Source: Deltaproteobacteria bacterium
Lineage (GTDB): Bacteria; Bacillota; Desulfotomaculia; Desulfotomaculales; JAGUVT01
DNA: 56,210 bases
Assembly (NCBI GenBank): GCA_020062745.1
Contig: JAGUVT010000075.1
Span: 1 to 56,210 of the forward strand
Reading direction: 5' to 3'
Positions 8,724 through 18,138 of the stretch are shown one piece after another. Both the position numbers and the translations under genes were made by a program. Numbering within the stretch: position 1 is the first letter of the stretch; each line of letters begins with the position of its first letter. The notes under the pieces were generated by a model. That model saw only the letters and a list, made by a program, of their open reading frames with translations, searched no databases and had not been told where the DNA came from.

Positions 8724-9662
8724 ATGAAGATAAAGCCGCGCGCCTTGCAAAAAGGGTCGACCATTGGAATTATAGCGCCGGCAGGGCCGGTTGACGATTT
8801 CCGGTCAGTTGAAAAAGGAATGAAAGTGCTGGAGAGCCTGGGGTTCAATGTGCTCCCGGGCCGTCATATCCTGAAGCGGGAAGGCTACCTGGCCGGAAGC
8901 GACGATGAGAGGCTGGCCGATCTCATGGATATGTTTACAGACCGGCAGGTTGAAGGGATCATGTGTTTGAGGGGCGGCTACGGCAGTATCAGGCTTTTGT
9001 CTAAAATCGGCTACCGTTTAATCAGTCAAAACCCCAAGATTTTTATGGGATACAGCGACATCACCGCCCTTTGCCTGGCCATCCGGCAAAAGTGCGGGCT
9101 GGTCACTTTTTCCGGGCCGATGGTGGCTGCCGATTTGGGCAGTTTTTTAAGCGCCTATACCCTCGGCTCTTTTATAAGAGCGGTAACGTGTCCGGTCCCG
9201 GCCGGCCTGATCAGCACCCCGCCCGGCGAACCGCCGGCAGTAACCATCACTCCCGGTAAGGCGCGCGGCGAATTGACAGGCGGCAACCTGTCGATGATCA
9301 CGGCCACCCTCGGTACTCCTTACGAAATTGAAACTAAAAATGTTCTTCTGGTTCTGGAAGAGGTAAATGAAGAGCCTTACCGCATCGACCGCATGTTGCA
9401 GCAGTTGCTGCTCGGTGGGAAGCTGACCGCGGCGGCAGGAATTGTTTTCGGCCGCTGTGTGAACTGCGAGGCGAAACAGGGCAATTCTCCCGCTTTGCTG
9501 GAGGTAATCCGGCAGAACCTGGGCGGGCTCGGCATACCGTGCTTTTACGGCTTTGCCACCGGCCATGCTGCCCATAAAGCCACCTGGCCGGTTGGCGTCG
9601 CCGGAAGGCTGGACGCCGACAAAGGTTTATTGTTCATCGAGGAAACGGCCACCCGTCCCTGA
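8724..9662 (+). CDS. LD-carboxypeptidase / MccF-like S66 family peptidase
   Basis: TIGIIAPAGPV, MCLRGGYGSIRLL, IFMGYSDITAL, LLVLEEVNEEPYRIDRML. Confidence 0.9.
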   Translation: MKIKPRALQKGSTIGIIAPAGPVDDFRSVEKGMKVLESLGFNVLPGRHILKREGYLAGSDDERLADLMDMFTDRQVEGIMCLRGGYGSIRLLSKIGYRLISQNPKIFMGYSDITALCLAIRQKCGLVTFSGPMVAADLGSFLSAYTLGSFIRAVTCPVPAGLISTPPGEPPAVTITPGKARGELTGGNLSMITATLGTPYEIETKNVLLVLEEVNEEPYRIDRMLQQLLLGGKLTAAAGIVFGRCVNCEAKQGNSPALLEVIRQNLGGLGIPCFYGFATGHAAHKATWPVGVAGRLDADKGLLFIEETATRP

Positions 9663-9694
9663 GCAAATGAAAACTAAAACCCCCCCCATCCCGT

Positions 9695-9779
9695 ACGTGT
9701 CAGAAGAACCGTCCCCTGTCACGTGGATGTCGCCGCTGCTGTGGGAAACAACAAACAGGAGAACCGTCCCTCTGTTTGT
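9695..9779. repeat. Two inverted-repeat units sharing core GAACCGTCCC with different arms
   Basis: ACGTGTCAG...AGAACCGTCCC...CTGTCACGT (9695-9724) and ACAAACAG-GAGAACCGTCCCT-CTGTTTGT (9751-9779). Confidence 0.6.
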
Positions 9780-9786
9780 CCATCTG

Positions 9787-10437
9787 TTAGGCGCTGGATA
9801 TTTTTTTAACCAGGCTTTTTCCTTCCCTCATTTCCACCACGTAGACTGCATCCGCAGCTTCTGTGAGGTGCTGGTTGTGGGTAACCATCACCACCTGACG
9901 GCCGAACATGTCCGACAGGCTTTTTAAAAACCTGGCCACGTTCGGCGCAAATTCCTCGCTCACGTGCTTGGCCGGTTCATCCAGCAAAAGCGGCCCGGCC
10001 AGGGGAGGCCGGGAGGTCTGCAAAAGGGCCACCCTTAATGCCAGCGAAATCACATCCACCACGCCGCCGCCGCGGGCATCCTGCGGCCGGTTCTTAACTT
10101 CCACCCCGCCGTATTTGGAGACGACGTAAAATTCCGCATCCGGCTGCCCCCGCCGCTCCTGCACCTCCACTTTAAAAGAGATGTCTTCCCCAAAGGTAAA
10201 CTGCAAGGCGTTGGTGACCATATGCTCGATTTGGGCCCTTGCCTGTTCCCGGGCAAAGTCCGACGCTTCCTGCAACAAAAGGCGCGTCTGTTGCAAAAGG
10301 TCAATTTCGGCTACCAGTTCCCTGCGGCGCCGGATGGCCGACTCCCGTTCTTCCTGCAGCTTCTCTTCTTCCCACCGGCGTTTATGGTAGTAGTTTTCAA
10401 ACTTTTTTAAGGCCGGCTGCAGTTCTTCTATTTGCAC
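9787..10437 (-). CDS. Rad50/SMC-like C-terminal ATPase lobe as a stand-alone protein
   Basis: Coiled coil, then ARGGGVVDVISLALR signature region, GPLLLDEPAKHVS Walker B/D-loop, QVVMVTHNQHL H-loop; GTG start with GGGGAGG SD. Confidence 0.8.
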   Translation of the reverse strand: MQIEELQPALKKFENYYHKRRWEEEKLQEERESAIRRRRELVAEIDLLQQTRLLLQEASDFAREQARAQIEHMVTNALQFTFGEDISFKVEVQERRGQPDAEFYVVSKYGGVEVKNRPQDARGGGVVDVISLALRVALLQTSRPPLAGPLLLDEPAKHVSEEFAPNVARFLKSLSDMFGRQVVMVTHNQHLTEAADAVYVVEMREGKSLVKKISSA

Positions 10438-10455
10438 GATAAAGCCTCCCCGGGC

Positions 10456-10707
10456 CTAATTCTTAATCAGATCCCATGGAATAAGCGCTTCTATCTCCCT
10501 GCTCAGCTTTTCAATCCGGTCCTGTAAATTTGCTATCTCCTCGTCCAGCCTGTCCGGGTCCACACCCAGTTCCCTGGCTTCAGCCAGGTACTGCTTTTCC
10601 TGTTTCGCCAGTTCCTCCAGGCGCGTTGCGGCCTGAATGCGCTTGTTTTTCGCCTTCTCCAGCCCGTCCTTCAGTTCCTTTATCTTTGCCTCATAATCCA
10701 TTGCCAC
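10456..10707 (-). CDS. Small coiled-coil protein, probable middle segment of split Rad50-like complex
   Basis: 83 aa, heptad-rich, GTG/ATG start with AAGGAGGT SD, overlaps preceding ORF end by 17 bp. Confidence 0.7.
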   Translation of the reverse strand: MAMDYEAKIKELKDGLEKAKNKRIQAATRLEELAKQEKQYLAEARELGVDPDRLDEEIANLQDRIEKLSREIEALIPWDLIKN

Positions 10708-12145
10708 CCACGACCTCCTTTAGTATGCGCTCAATGGTTGACTGGTCGACTTCTCTAAAACAGGCCGGGCACCTTCCCAGTTTCTTCAAGGCAGCCCCGT
10801 ACTCCCGCGCCATGCCGGTGAGCAAAAGCTCGTTTTCACGGTAAAAATTCCGGCCCTTTTCCAGTCGCTGGCGGGTACTGAACAGATTATTGCGAATGCT
10901 TGCCAGCCTGTCCACTTTGCCCGGCAGGGCGGATAAAACTTCGATAACGGAGAAAGCCTTTTCGATGCCTCCGGTAGCAGCCAGAACAAACCGGCCGGCC
11001 GGTATTTCTTTCCTGACCGTACCCAGCTTGCAGTTTAAAAGTTCGGCCTTTTCCAGCTTCAAACGCAAACCGGCAAGTTCTTCCATTTTTGCGGCAGCCC
11101 GGCTCAAACAGTCTGTAGCCGCCACAATCCGGGTTTGTAACGTCCGCTCACCTGAGACAGCAACAGCTTTTTCCTGCAAGGCTGCGAGAGATCGGTAACG
11201 CTGATATTTTTTTTCTGCATCCGAGAGAAAATTACGCCCGTCATCTATCTTTCCGGTAAGTGCAATTTCATGGCGGTTCCGGCTGGCTTCCCTCCTGTTG
11301 ACGTCAAGCCGGTTTTTCAGGCCGGCCAGTTTTTCCGCTCTCCTGTATGCATATTCAAGGTCTGCGGCCATCTCTTCCGCCCGGGGCAATTGACGCAAAC
11401 TATCCAGACGGTCCCCGGCGATGCTTATTTCCGCCCTTGTTCCAGCCAGGTTCTGCCTTAATCTGGAGAGCACGGCGGCACGCTCCCGCATTTTTGATAT
11501 TTGCTCCGCCAAACTGCTGCAATGCAGCAACTTCACTTGCAGCGCCGGCAGGCCGGCAAACTCCTTTAATTTTTCATCCAGGGAAACCAGGTATTCTTCC
11601 AGGCGTTTTTCCTCCTGCTGCAGCCTGGTGATGTCACGCATGGCGGCCCGTACCGCGGCATCTACGATATGCACGCCGTGCAGCCTGCCGATTGCTTTAG
11701 CCTTGGTGGAACCCGGACCGGACAGCAGAAAGGGGCTATCCAGTTGCAGGGCAAAATTCAAGGAGACTTCCAGGCCGTCGTCCAGGCGCACCTTGCAGAT
11801 GCCGTGCAAACCGGTTACCTCCGCCGGGATGTCGGCGCCGAAGCCCTCGTAAACCTCCCGCCTGCCGTCCGGGCAAACTACCGCGTAGCAGTTTTTATTC
11901 CGGCCGCGCTCCCTTGTTACCTCCGTTCCGTCGTCGAAAACCGCCGTCACCCGGCACCCGGAAGCGCCCGCCCGGATAAAGTCGCTGCCTTTGGGCTCGT
12001 TTAAAAATAACCATCGCAGAGCACGGATAACAGCGCTTTTGCCCCGGTCCGATTCCCCGATAATTACCGTCAGGCCGGGACTTAAATCGATCTCGGTATA
12101 TTCGTGGGATTGAAAGTTTTCCAGGCGTATTTTGTTGACCAGCAT
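10691..12145 (-). CDS. Rad50/SbcC-like N-terminal ATPase lobe and coiled coil ending in a CxxC zinc-hook motif
   Basis: MLVNKIRLENFQSHEYTEIDL, Walker A GESDRGKSAVIRALRW, long coiled coil, C-terminal LGRCPACFREVD. Confidence 0.85.
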   Translation of the reverse strand: MLVNKIRLENFQSHEYTEIDLSPGLTVIIGESDRGKSAVIRALRWLFLNEPKGSDFIRAGASGCRVTAVFDDGTEVTRERGRNKNCYAVVCPDGRREVYEGFGADIPAEVTGLHGICKVRLDDGLEVSLNFALQLDSPFLLSGPGSTKAKAIGRLHGVHIVDAAVRAAMRDITRLQQEEKRLEEYLVSLDEKLKEFAGLPALQVKLLHCSSLAEQISKMRERAAVLSRLRQNLAGTRAEISIAGDRLDSLRQLPRAEEMAADLEYAYRRAEKLAGLKNRLDVNRREASRNRHEIALTGKIDDGRNFLSDAEKKYQRYRSLAALQEKAVAVSGERTLQTRIVAATDCLSRAAAKMEELAGLRLKLEKAELLNCKLGTVRKEIPAGRFVLAATGGIEKAFSVIEVLSALPGKVDRLASIRNNLFSTRQRLEKGRNFYRENELLLTGMAREYGAALKKLGRCPACFREVDQSTIERILKEVVGGNGL

Positions 12146-13123
12146 TTAAACACCCAGCTCCTCACGGGCCGCCGAAAGCCTTTTTAGCGCTTCCTCCCGC
12201 ACATGATTATCAAGGTTCTGGCGGTCGGCAATGGTCTGGATGATGTCTTCCAGACTGCTGCCCTGGTAGTCCCCGCTGGAGCGGACTTCCTGGATAAACT
12301 GGTGCAGCTTTTCCTCCTGGAAGGCCGTCTTGTTTAAGCGGGAGCGGTCCAGAACCTCCGCGCCGGGACGGGCCGATTTCAAAACAATATGCCGGCAAAC
12401 CGGCTTGCTTCCCGTAAAATCCAACAGTACCGCCTGCGGCCGGCGGTCCAGTTCCTGCACCAGGGCTGAGAGCCTGGCAATTGCGCCCGGGTTGACAAAC
12501 AGCCTGCCGTCATATTCAACGTCCCGGAATCCGAGGTGGGCATGACCGCCCAACGTGAAATCCGCCTGAGTATAAGGGGCGACATGTTCAACCAGAGTGT
12601 ATGCCGCCCCGGGATAGATTACTTTCCGGAGCAACATGCCGTGCACCATGTGTACGGCCACGTCACAATTTCTTTTTGCCACGCAGTAATCGGCACGCGC
12701 GTCCCGCCGGTCAATTTCATAATGAAAGTGCTGGCCGGTAAGCTGAAGGGTAACGTTCTTGTTTTTCAAGTATACCGGCTCGCCCGGTTTGAGCAGCCGG
12801 AGCAAACCAAGGCGGTCCAGAAAGCCGATCATGGTACGCTCCAGGGTGGCCGGATTATAAGCAAATAAATCGTGATTGCCGGCTATGGCATAAATCGGAA
12901 TCTGCATTTCCTGTAATATATCAGTAAAACCGGATACCACTGCCAGAGAAGGACTGGGCAGGTCAAAGACATCGCCGCCGTGCAGGAGATAATCAACCTC
13001 CAGTTCGGCTGCCAGTTCCACAATCTCCTGCAGCTTGGCTTTGAGCGCAGCCGGGAAGTCATCCATCCGGTTCCGGGGATTGTTGCCGCGCAGGTGCGTA
13101 TCGGTGATGTACAGCAGTTTCAA
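12146..13123 (-). CDS. Mre11/SbcD-like metallophosphoesterase
   Basis: ITDTHLRG, LLHGGDVFD, AIAGNHDLF, HMVHGMLL, GGHAHLGF metallophosphoesterase motifs; 4-bp overlap with upstream ORF. Confidence 0.9.
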   Translation of the reverse strand: MKLLYITDTHLRGNNPRNRMDDFPAALKAKLQEIVELAAELEVDYLLHGGDVFDLPSPSLAVVSGFTDILQEMQIPIYAIAGNHDLFAYNPATLERTMIGFLDRLGLLRLLKPGEPVYLKNKNVTLQLTGQHFHYEIDRRDARADYCVAKRNCDVAVHMVHGMLLRKVIYPGAAYTLVEHVAPYTQADFTLGGHAHLGFRDVEYDGRLFVNPGAIARLSALVQELDRRPQAVLLDFTGSKPVCRHIVLKSARPGAEVLDRSRLNKTAFQEEKLHQFIQEVRSSGDYQGSSLEDIIQTIADRQNLDNHVREEALKRLSAAREELGV

Positions 13124-14991
13124 TGCTCGTCGCTCTTTTCTTTTAGAATATACTGTTCGCCGAACGGCGTCTTTTCCACCTGCAGCAAACCTTCCGCCGC
13201 CAGCATGCGCATTTTTTCCAGAATCTCATTGAAACTGATTTTAGCTCCAAGTTTCTCTTGGATTGCGGTCAAGTGCAGTTCGGCGTTAAAAGTTGGAAAG
13301 GGCAGGTGTTCTTTAATAACGCGCCGGAATTTATCATCGCCGGCCCGGGACTGCTCCACCAGTTCATCAAAAGGATTCTGGCTGTGCGGGCTGGCTGTTC
13401 TGGTACAGCGAATGCGCACCGGTATTGACCGGCCGGTAATGGCTGACGAGATGAAAGCGTTTCCGGAATTAAGGTAGGGCAGGCGGCCCGTTTCTTCCGG
13501 TCCGAGGTCAGTTTCATCCTTAATAACGGCTATATCCGCGGCCCGCACAGTGCGGAATATAAGCTTGGTATTGAGCTGGGCGTTAACCGTATCGTCCAAA
13601 AGAGCCGGCCGCTGCGAGGCTAAAATCAAATTTACCCCGTACTTGCGCCCTTCTTGCGCTATTTCCCGGATAATGCGCTTCGACGCCGGCTCCCGGTCTC
13701 CCCTCAGGGCAAAATTATGCGCTTCATCGGTAATAATCACAAACGGCGGGAACCACTCCTCCGGCGCCTGGTCCTGTCTTTTAACGGCATCCCGGTAGTT
13801 CCGGCGCTGGTGATACAGCCGGCGAAACAGATAAGCGGCATAAGTTTGCAAGAGCCTTACCGGGCCCCGTATTATTGCCAGCTTGCGCCCTAAAACCGCC
13901 TGTTCAACCGCCGCCGTACCGGCGGTAAACAAACCCTGTTCGGCCAGCGCGTTGAGACGCCAGGAAATCCCCCGCAAGGTGCCGGCGCCGCCCACCCGCG
14001 TCCCGTACCGTTCCGACAGGTCGCGGTAACGTTCAGCCTTCTGGGCTTCCAGCGGGTCCCTCCTGCCACCCGGTTCCGTTCTGGTCAGCCTGGGGTCTTC
14101 CATGGCGTTAATCAAATCTTTTACATTGTCGGAAAAAGACTGGAGCGAGTCCTTTCTTTTATGTATGGTAAAAACCGCGCCCGCCATGGCTTCCGACAGC
14201 GGCTCCCCCGTCCCGAGCAAAGCCACCAGTTCGGCGCTGGTAAGCTCCTCGAAATTTACCCCCACGTCCACACCAACCGTGAACACCCGGTACCGGTCCG
14301 GGCAATCCAGGTAATGTTGACCGGGCAGGCCGGGAAAAGGAACCGAAAAATCCATTTCATAATGGGGATCGAGGGCAATTCCGGGTATTTTTTTAATCAT
14401 TAATTCTTCCAGCAAAACCCGCAGCCCGAAGGACTTGCCGCTGCCGGAACCGCCGAAAACGCCGATGTGGGGGTACTGGTCCATGCTCCGGTAGTCGAAA
14501 ATAAACGGAACTCCCTCCTGGCTTGTAACACTTCCTCCGGGACTGCACAGGCACAAGACATCAGCCAGATCTTCCGGCAGTTCGTCCACGAGGTTTTCCG
14601 TCCCCCGGATTGTTCCCAGCACAAGCCCTTCCGCCGGGGAAACCCTGACCAGCAACTGGCTTACTTCTGAAAACGCCGGCCGGCGCACCTTCGACCCGAC
14701 CACCACCGGGGTGGAAATCTCCCCGATTACACGCGCCCTGGCCAGGTTCAGCTCCTCTTCCTGCACATTATACCCGACGGCTTGCAGTCCGGCCAGCACC
14801 TTTTCGTCAACCAGCCCGTTTCTTTCAGTAGTAAGCGGTATATACCGGTTGAATGACTGGGTGGCAACCACTTCCACCCGGGGGTTATGCCGCCCCTGGT
14901 CCTCCACAACCAGGATCTCATTGATTACAAACTTTCTCTCCCTGGAAGCAATATATAATTCCTGCTGGGTGGTAACACCAACAACCTGCAT
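13120..14991 (-). CDS. HerA-type DNA translocase (HAS barrel + DUF87/FtsK-like ATPase)
   Basis: Walker A GVFGGSGSGKSFGLRVLLEEL, FVIITDEAHNFALRGD Walker B, ILASQRPALLDDTVNAQLNTKLIFRT. Confidence 0.9.
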   Translation of the reverse strand: MQVVGVTTQQELYIASRERKFVINEILVVEDQGRHNPRVEVVATQSFNRYIPLTTERNGLVDEKVLAGLQAVGYNVQEEELNLARARVIGEISTPVVVGSKVRRPAFSEVSQLLVRVSPAEGLVLGTIRGTENLVDELPEDLADVLCLCSPGGSVTSQEGVPFIFDYRSMDQYPHIGVFGGSGSGKSFGLRVLLEELMIKKIPGIALDPHYEMDFSVPFPGLPGQHYLDCPDRYRVFTVGVDVGVNFEELTSAELVALLGTGEPLSEAMAGAVFTIHKRKDSLQSFSDNVKDLINAMEDPRLTRTEPGGRRDPLEAQKAERYRDLSERYGTRVGGAGTLRGISWRLNALAEQGLFTAGTAAVEQAVLGRKLAIIRGPVRLLQTYAAYLFRRLYHQRRNYRDAVKRQDQAPEEWFPPFVIITDEAHNFALRGDREPASKRIIREIAQEGRKYGVNLILASQRPALLDDTVNAQLNTKLIFRTVRAADIAVIKDETDLGPEETGRLPYLNSGNAFISSAITGRSIPVRIRCTRTASPHSQNPFDELVEQSRAGDDKFRRVIKEHLPFPTFNAELHLTAIQEKLGAKISFNEILEKMRMLAAEGLLQVEKTPFGEQYILKEKSDEH

Positions 14992-15005
14992 AATACTCCC
15001 CTGCC

Positions 15006-15983
15006 TTATAAGTCCCTCCGCAAGCGGTTCGCTGCAAAAAACCTTTCCCTTACCTCGACGTCCAGGTAAGCTTCCAGCAACAAATCCATCTCCCGGTCGC
15101 TTATCCTGGCTTCGGCATCGACGATGTCCAGCAGCAAAGGAACCCCTCTTCCTCCTGCCGGAGTAATGGTATAAAGGTAGTTCAGCACTCCTGAAGCGTA
15201 CCGGGCCTGTTCCTTGAAAAAATCGAAGGCGACGGCCTGCGGGTTGCGCGACAGGCGGGCAAAAGCCGTGTAAAACGCCGGCTTCTTAACGTAGCGTTCA
15301 AAATCAACCAGAAAGCATTCTCCGGGCTCCATCAGGCCTAAAAGCAATTCCCGGTCGAATACCGGGTTGCCGTAATGCGCCAGGTTTAGTTCCCGGCCCA
15401 GGCCGAAAGAGCCGGCCTCCTCAATCAAGCCGACGGAAAAGATCTCCTTTTCCAGCGCCAGTTGCCTGTACCGGCTCCATGCTTCCGGAGCATGGCGCTC
15501 ATAGCGAACAAATCCGCCGTCAAAAATTACCAGGCGGGGACTTTTGCGTACTACGGTTTCCATCGCCACCTGCAGTTCAAACGCTACCAGCTTGCGCTCT
15601 TTAACGATATTGACAGCCAGTTCGTTGTCCAGGTCCTGCTCACGGGACAAATCCGTCAGTTCACGGTAATGATGCGGTAAAAGGGGGGAAAATACCTCTG
15701 TTACCGCCGTTCTGTCTCCCCCGGTGGTTCTCGCCAGCGCCCGGAAAATACACAGGATATAAGGAAAAAGCGCGCCGAGATAATTTACCGAGCCGTCTAC
15801 CGCCGCCACTTCCCGGCCTCCGGCCCACTCCCGGGCTTCTTGCTGGCTGAAATGGCTCAACCGGCAAAACCTCCCCAGTTCCCTGGCCAGCCTCTCCCTG
15901 ATTTCCTCTTTAGCATAAATGCGCTTGCGCAAAGCCAGATTGATTGCTTTAAGCTCATCGGAGACAGGGTTACTCAACAGCAA
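15006..15983 (-). CDS. NurA-domain 5'-3' nuclease
   Basis: EVAAVDGSVNYL, LVIFDGGFVRY acidic motifs; directly upstream of herA-like gene. Confidence 0.8.
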   Translation of the reverse strand: MLLSNPVSDELKAINLALRKRIYAKEEIRERLARELGRFCRLSHFSQQEAREWAGGREVAAVDGSVNYLGALFPYILCIFRALARTTGGDRTAVTEVFSPLLPHHYRELTDLSREQDLDNELAVNIVKERKLVAFELQVAMETVVRKSPRLVIFDGGFVRYERHAPEAWSRYRQLALEKEIFSVGLIEEAGSFGLGRELNLAHYGNPVFDRELLLGLMEPGECFLVDFERYVKKPAFYTAFARLSRNPQAVAFDFFKEQARYASGVLNYLYTITPAGGRGVPLLLDIVDAEARISDREMDLLLEAYLDVEVRERFFAANRLRRDL

Positions 15984-16086
15984 ATGCAGTCCATCCTTTA
16001 AAAAACTGTTTATAAAGTTATTCCTCTTGAAAATTAAAAATCCTTCCCTATTATGTGGAAGTTAAAAAAGGGGCCGCCCGCAATGA

Positions 16087-16114
16087 CAAAAAAATGGTCC
16101 CACCAGGTGGGACC
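16087..16114 (-). terminator. Rho-independent terminator of sigI operon
   Basis: Minus strand GGTCCCACC-t-GGTGGGACC followed by ATTTTTTT. Confidence 0.85.
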
Positions 16115-16143
16115 GTGCTGACACTTTATATGTGGTATTACTT

Positions 16144-17229
16144 TTAATCTTTTTTAAGAGGCTGAATTACCACGTCCGGAGTTCTGGCCATAATAAAAAC
16201 TGCTTCGCCTGACAGATCAACAAAAACAACAGCCCGGCAACCGATTTTTAAATCGTCCAGGTCGATTCTCTTTCCATCAAGATAGATTAAAGCGTCATCA
16301 GCCACCTTCAGAGTGATCACCTTGTCTCCGTATACATCCCGGTACACCGCTCCGTATACGTCTTGAGACTGATCGTCCTGGTGGAATATCACCGGGGGCA
16401 ACGGCCGGTGGCGCCAACCTTTAACCAACAGCGTTATCGAGTCACCGTATACATCCTGGACCACACCTCTGAGCACCTGAAAATCAAACCGGCCGATTTC
16501 AGGCGCTGCAATCCGGCCCAAAAGTGCGGCCATTTCCGCCCGTTTTACTCCCTGGTTGGGATGGAATACATGACCCGGATAGCCGATCATAATCCCCTGT
16601 TCGGTGACTGCCGATACGTAAACCCTCGCCCAGACAGGCACAGCCGGAGCATCTTTAAAAGGCAGCGGCTCGGCGGCATCCGTTACATTTAAATCTAAAG
16701 CCCTGGCCAGCCATACTGCCACCTGGTAGCGCTTGGCTTCCCTGTTATTATCAAAATCACCTAATTCATCTCCGGTAATAATCCCTTTTTGCAGCGCCAG
16801 CGCCAAATAAGGTTTCGCCCACTCGCCTATATGCCGGTTGATATAAACCGCTTCGGGTATGGTAACTGTACCGACCTGATCCGCAAGCCCCAGCATACGA
16901 ATAATCATGGCAATGGCTTCGATTTGCCTGACCGGCTGATTGGGGCGGAAATTATGGTCGGGGTAGCCATTTATTACTCCCAGCAGGTTCATAGCAGCCA
17001 TCGAATCTTCAGCCCAATGTCCCTGAACATCTTTAAACCTTACTTTAAATCGCCCTTCCATCTTCCCCTGGCCTTCTACCATCGATGGATCCTGTCCACC
17101 TGCGTTAAACGCCATCTTTCCCTGCCCTTTTACCGACAAAGCCGGTTTAGCTGCAGCAACGGCAACTGAGAAGCCAAAAACAAACACCAAAGTCAGCAGA
17201 ACTACCACTACTTTTCTCCACTTATTCAT
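16144..17229 (-). CDS. SLH-domain surface protein with C-terminal DVYGD-rich region
   Basis: Signal peptide; SLH repeats FKDVQGHWAEDSMAAMNLLGVINGYPDHNFRPNQPV etc. Confidence 0.85.
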   Translation of the reverse strand: MNKWRKVVVVLLTLVFVFGFSVAVAAAKPALSVKGQGKMAFNAGGQDPSMVEGQGKMEGRFKVRFKDVQGHWAEDSMAAMNLLGVINGYPDHNFRPNQPVRQIEAIAMIIRMLGLADQVGTVTIPEAVYINRHIGEWAKPYLALALQKGIITGDELGDFDNNREAKRYQVAVWLARALDLNVTDAAEPLPFKDAPAVPVWARVYVSAVTEQGIMIGYPGHVFHPNQGVKRAEMAALLGRIAAPEIGRFDFQVLRGVVQDVYGDSITLLVKGWRHRPLPPVIFHQDDQSQDVYGAVYRDVYGDKVITLKVADDALIYLDGKRIDLDDLKIGCRAVVFVDLSGEAVFIMARTPDVVIQPLKKD

Positions 17230-17247
17230 AAAATCACCCTCCTTGAT

Positions 17248-18138
17248 TTAAGGTTTTGCCAGTTTTTTTTGTGACATGCCTCTTTCCAATCCGTGCCCTG
17301 GTTTATCTGATTCTCCATCAGCAGTCATTTCTTTAGCTGCAGGCCGCACTCGCTTAACGAAACCTTCTTGCCGGCGAATACCTGAAGCCTTCCCGGCGTA
17401 ACCGGGTGGATCCTGAAGCAATTCTTCAAATTTTAGATTTTTTTCTTCCTTTAAGTTTCTGAGATTAACCTGCTGCATTTCCTCCACAGCAAAAGGAATG
17501 CCTCTCTCTTCCATATGGCGGTACAAAACGTATCTCCCCGCCGAAAGCCCTTCTTTCCTGGCTTCGGCACGCTGCTCCGGTTTTACCGGCTCAATCACCA
17601 CCTCGGCCTGCAAATTACCGCTAACCAGAGGCCGTTCAATAGAATCATAAATAAGCTGAAAATCCGCCTCCGGTTGTTCATCTGCGGAAACAGTCAAAGT
17701 GACCACCACAGTGTTATCGACACCCCTTTTCAAATACCCGTCGGCCATGGCCTGGAATACAAGTAATTCGATTGCTTCCGGCAACCTGTGCCGTTTTACT
17801 TTTACCTCCGAAAGCAGCCTTCCACCGTCGGCATTCAGTGCCCGTGCTGTTATTACCATTTTACCGGCATCAACTGAAAGCTCGACGCTTGGGTTTATAT
17901 CCAGGGATACGTAGGCAGCGGCAGGCAGCAACCAGCCCGGATATAACTGTCCTGTCACTACCAGCAGGAGAATGGATGCGGCGGCAATTAATTGTTTAAA
18001 GTAAGGTACAACCTTCTTTAACTCAATTTCCTGGCCGACCCGTGCATCTTTCGGTAGAGATACTTCCTCGAATTTCCCGTCTGGCGTAAGAACGATGCAG
18101 GACCTTTTTTTCTTCTTAACAATCATGCCGCTTTCCAT
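17248..18138 (-). CDS. rsgI: Anti-sigma-I factor RsgI-like membrane protein
   Basis: RsgI N-terminal segment, single TM, YVSLDINPSVELSVDAGKMVITARALNADG. Confidence 0.85.
   Translation of the reverse strand: MESGMIVKKKKRSCIVLTPDGKFEEVSLPKDARVGQEIELKKVVPYFKQLIAAASILLLVVTGQLYPGWLLPAAAYVSLDINPSVELSVDAGKMVITARALNADGGRLLSEVKVKRHRLPEAIELLVFQAMADGYLKRGVDNTVVVTLTVSADEQPEADFQLIYDSIERPLVSGNLQAEVVIEPVKPEQRAEARKEGLSAGRYVLYRHMEERGIPFAVEEMQQVNLRNLKEEKNLKFEELLQDPPGYAGKASGIRRQEGFVKRVRPAAKEMTADGESDKPGHGLERGMSQKKLAKP

Noticed and set aside
8645-8848. 67-aa minus ORF over the LD-carboxypeptidase start
   Set aside because: Antisense to a well-supported CDS, with no motif or SD.
10456-10707. Frameshift/assembly error explaining the split Rad50-like gene
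   Set aside because: Considered, but each piece has a strong separate Shine-Dalgarno and sensible start/stop; kept as real with read-level check suggested.
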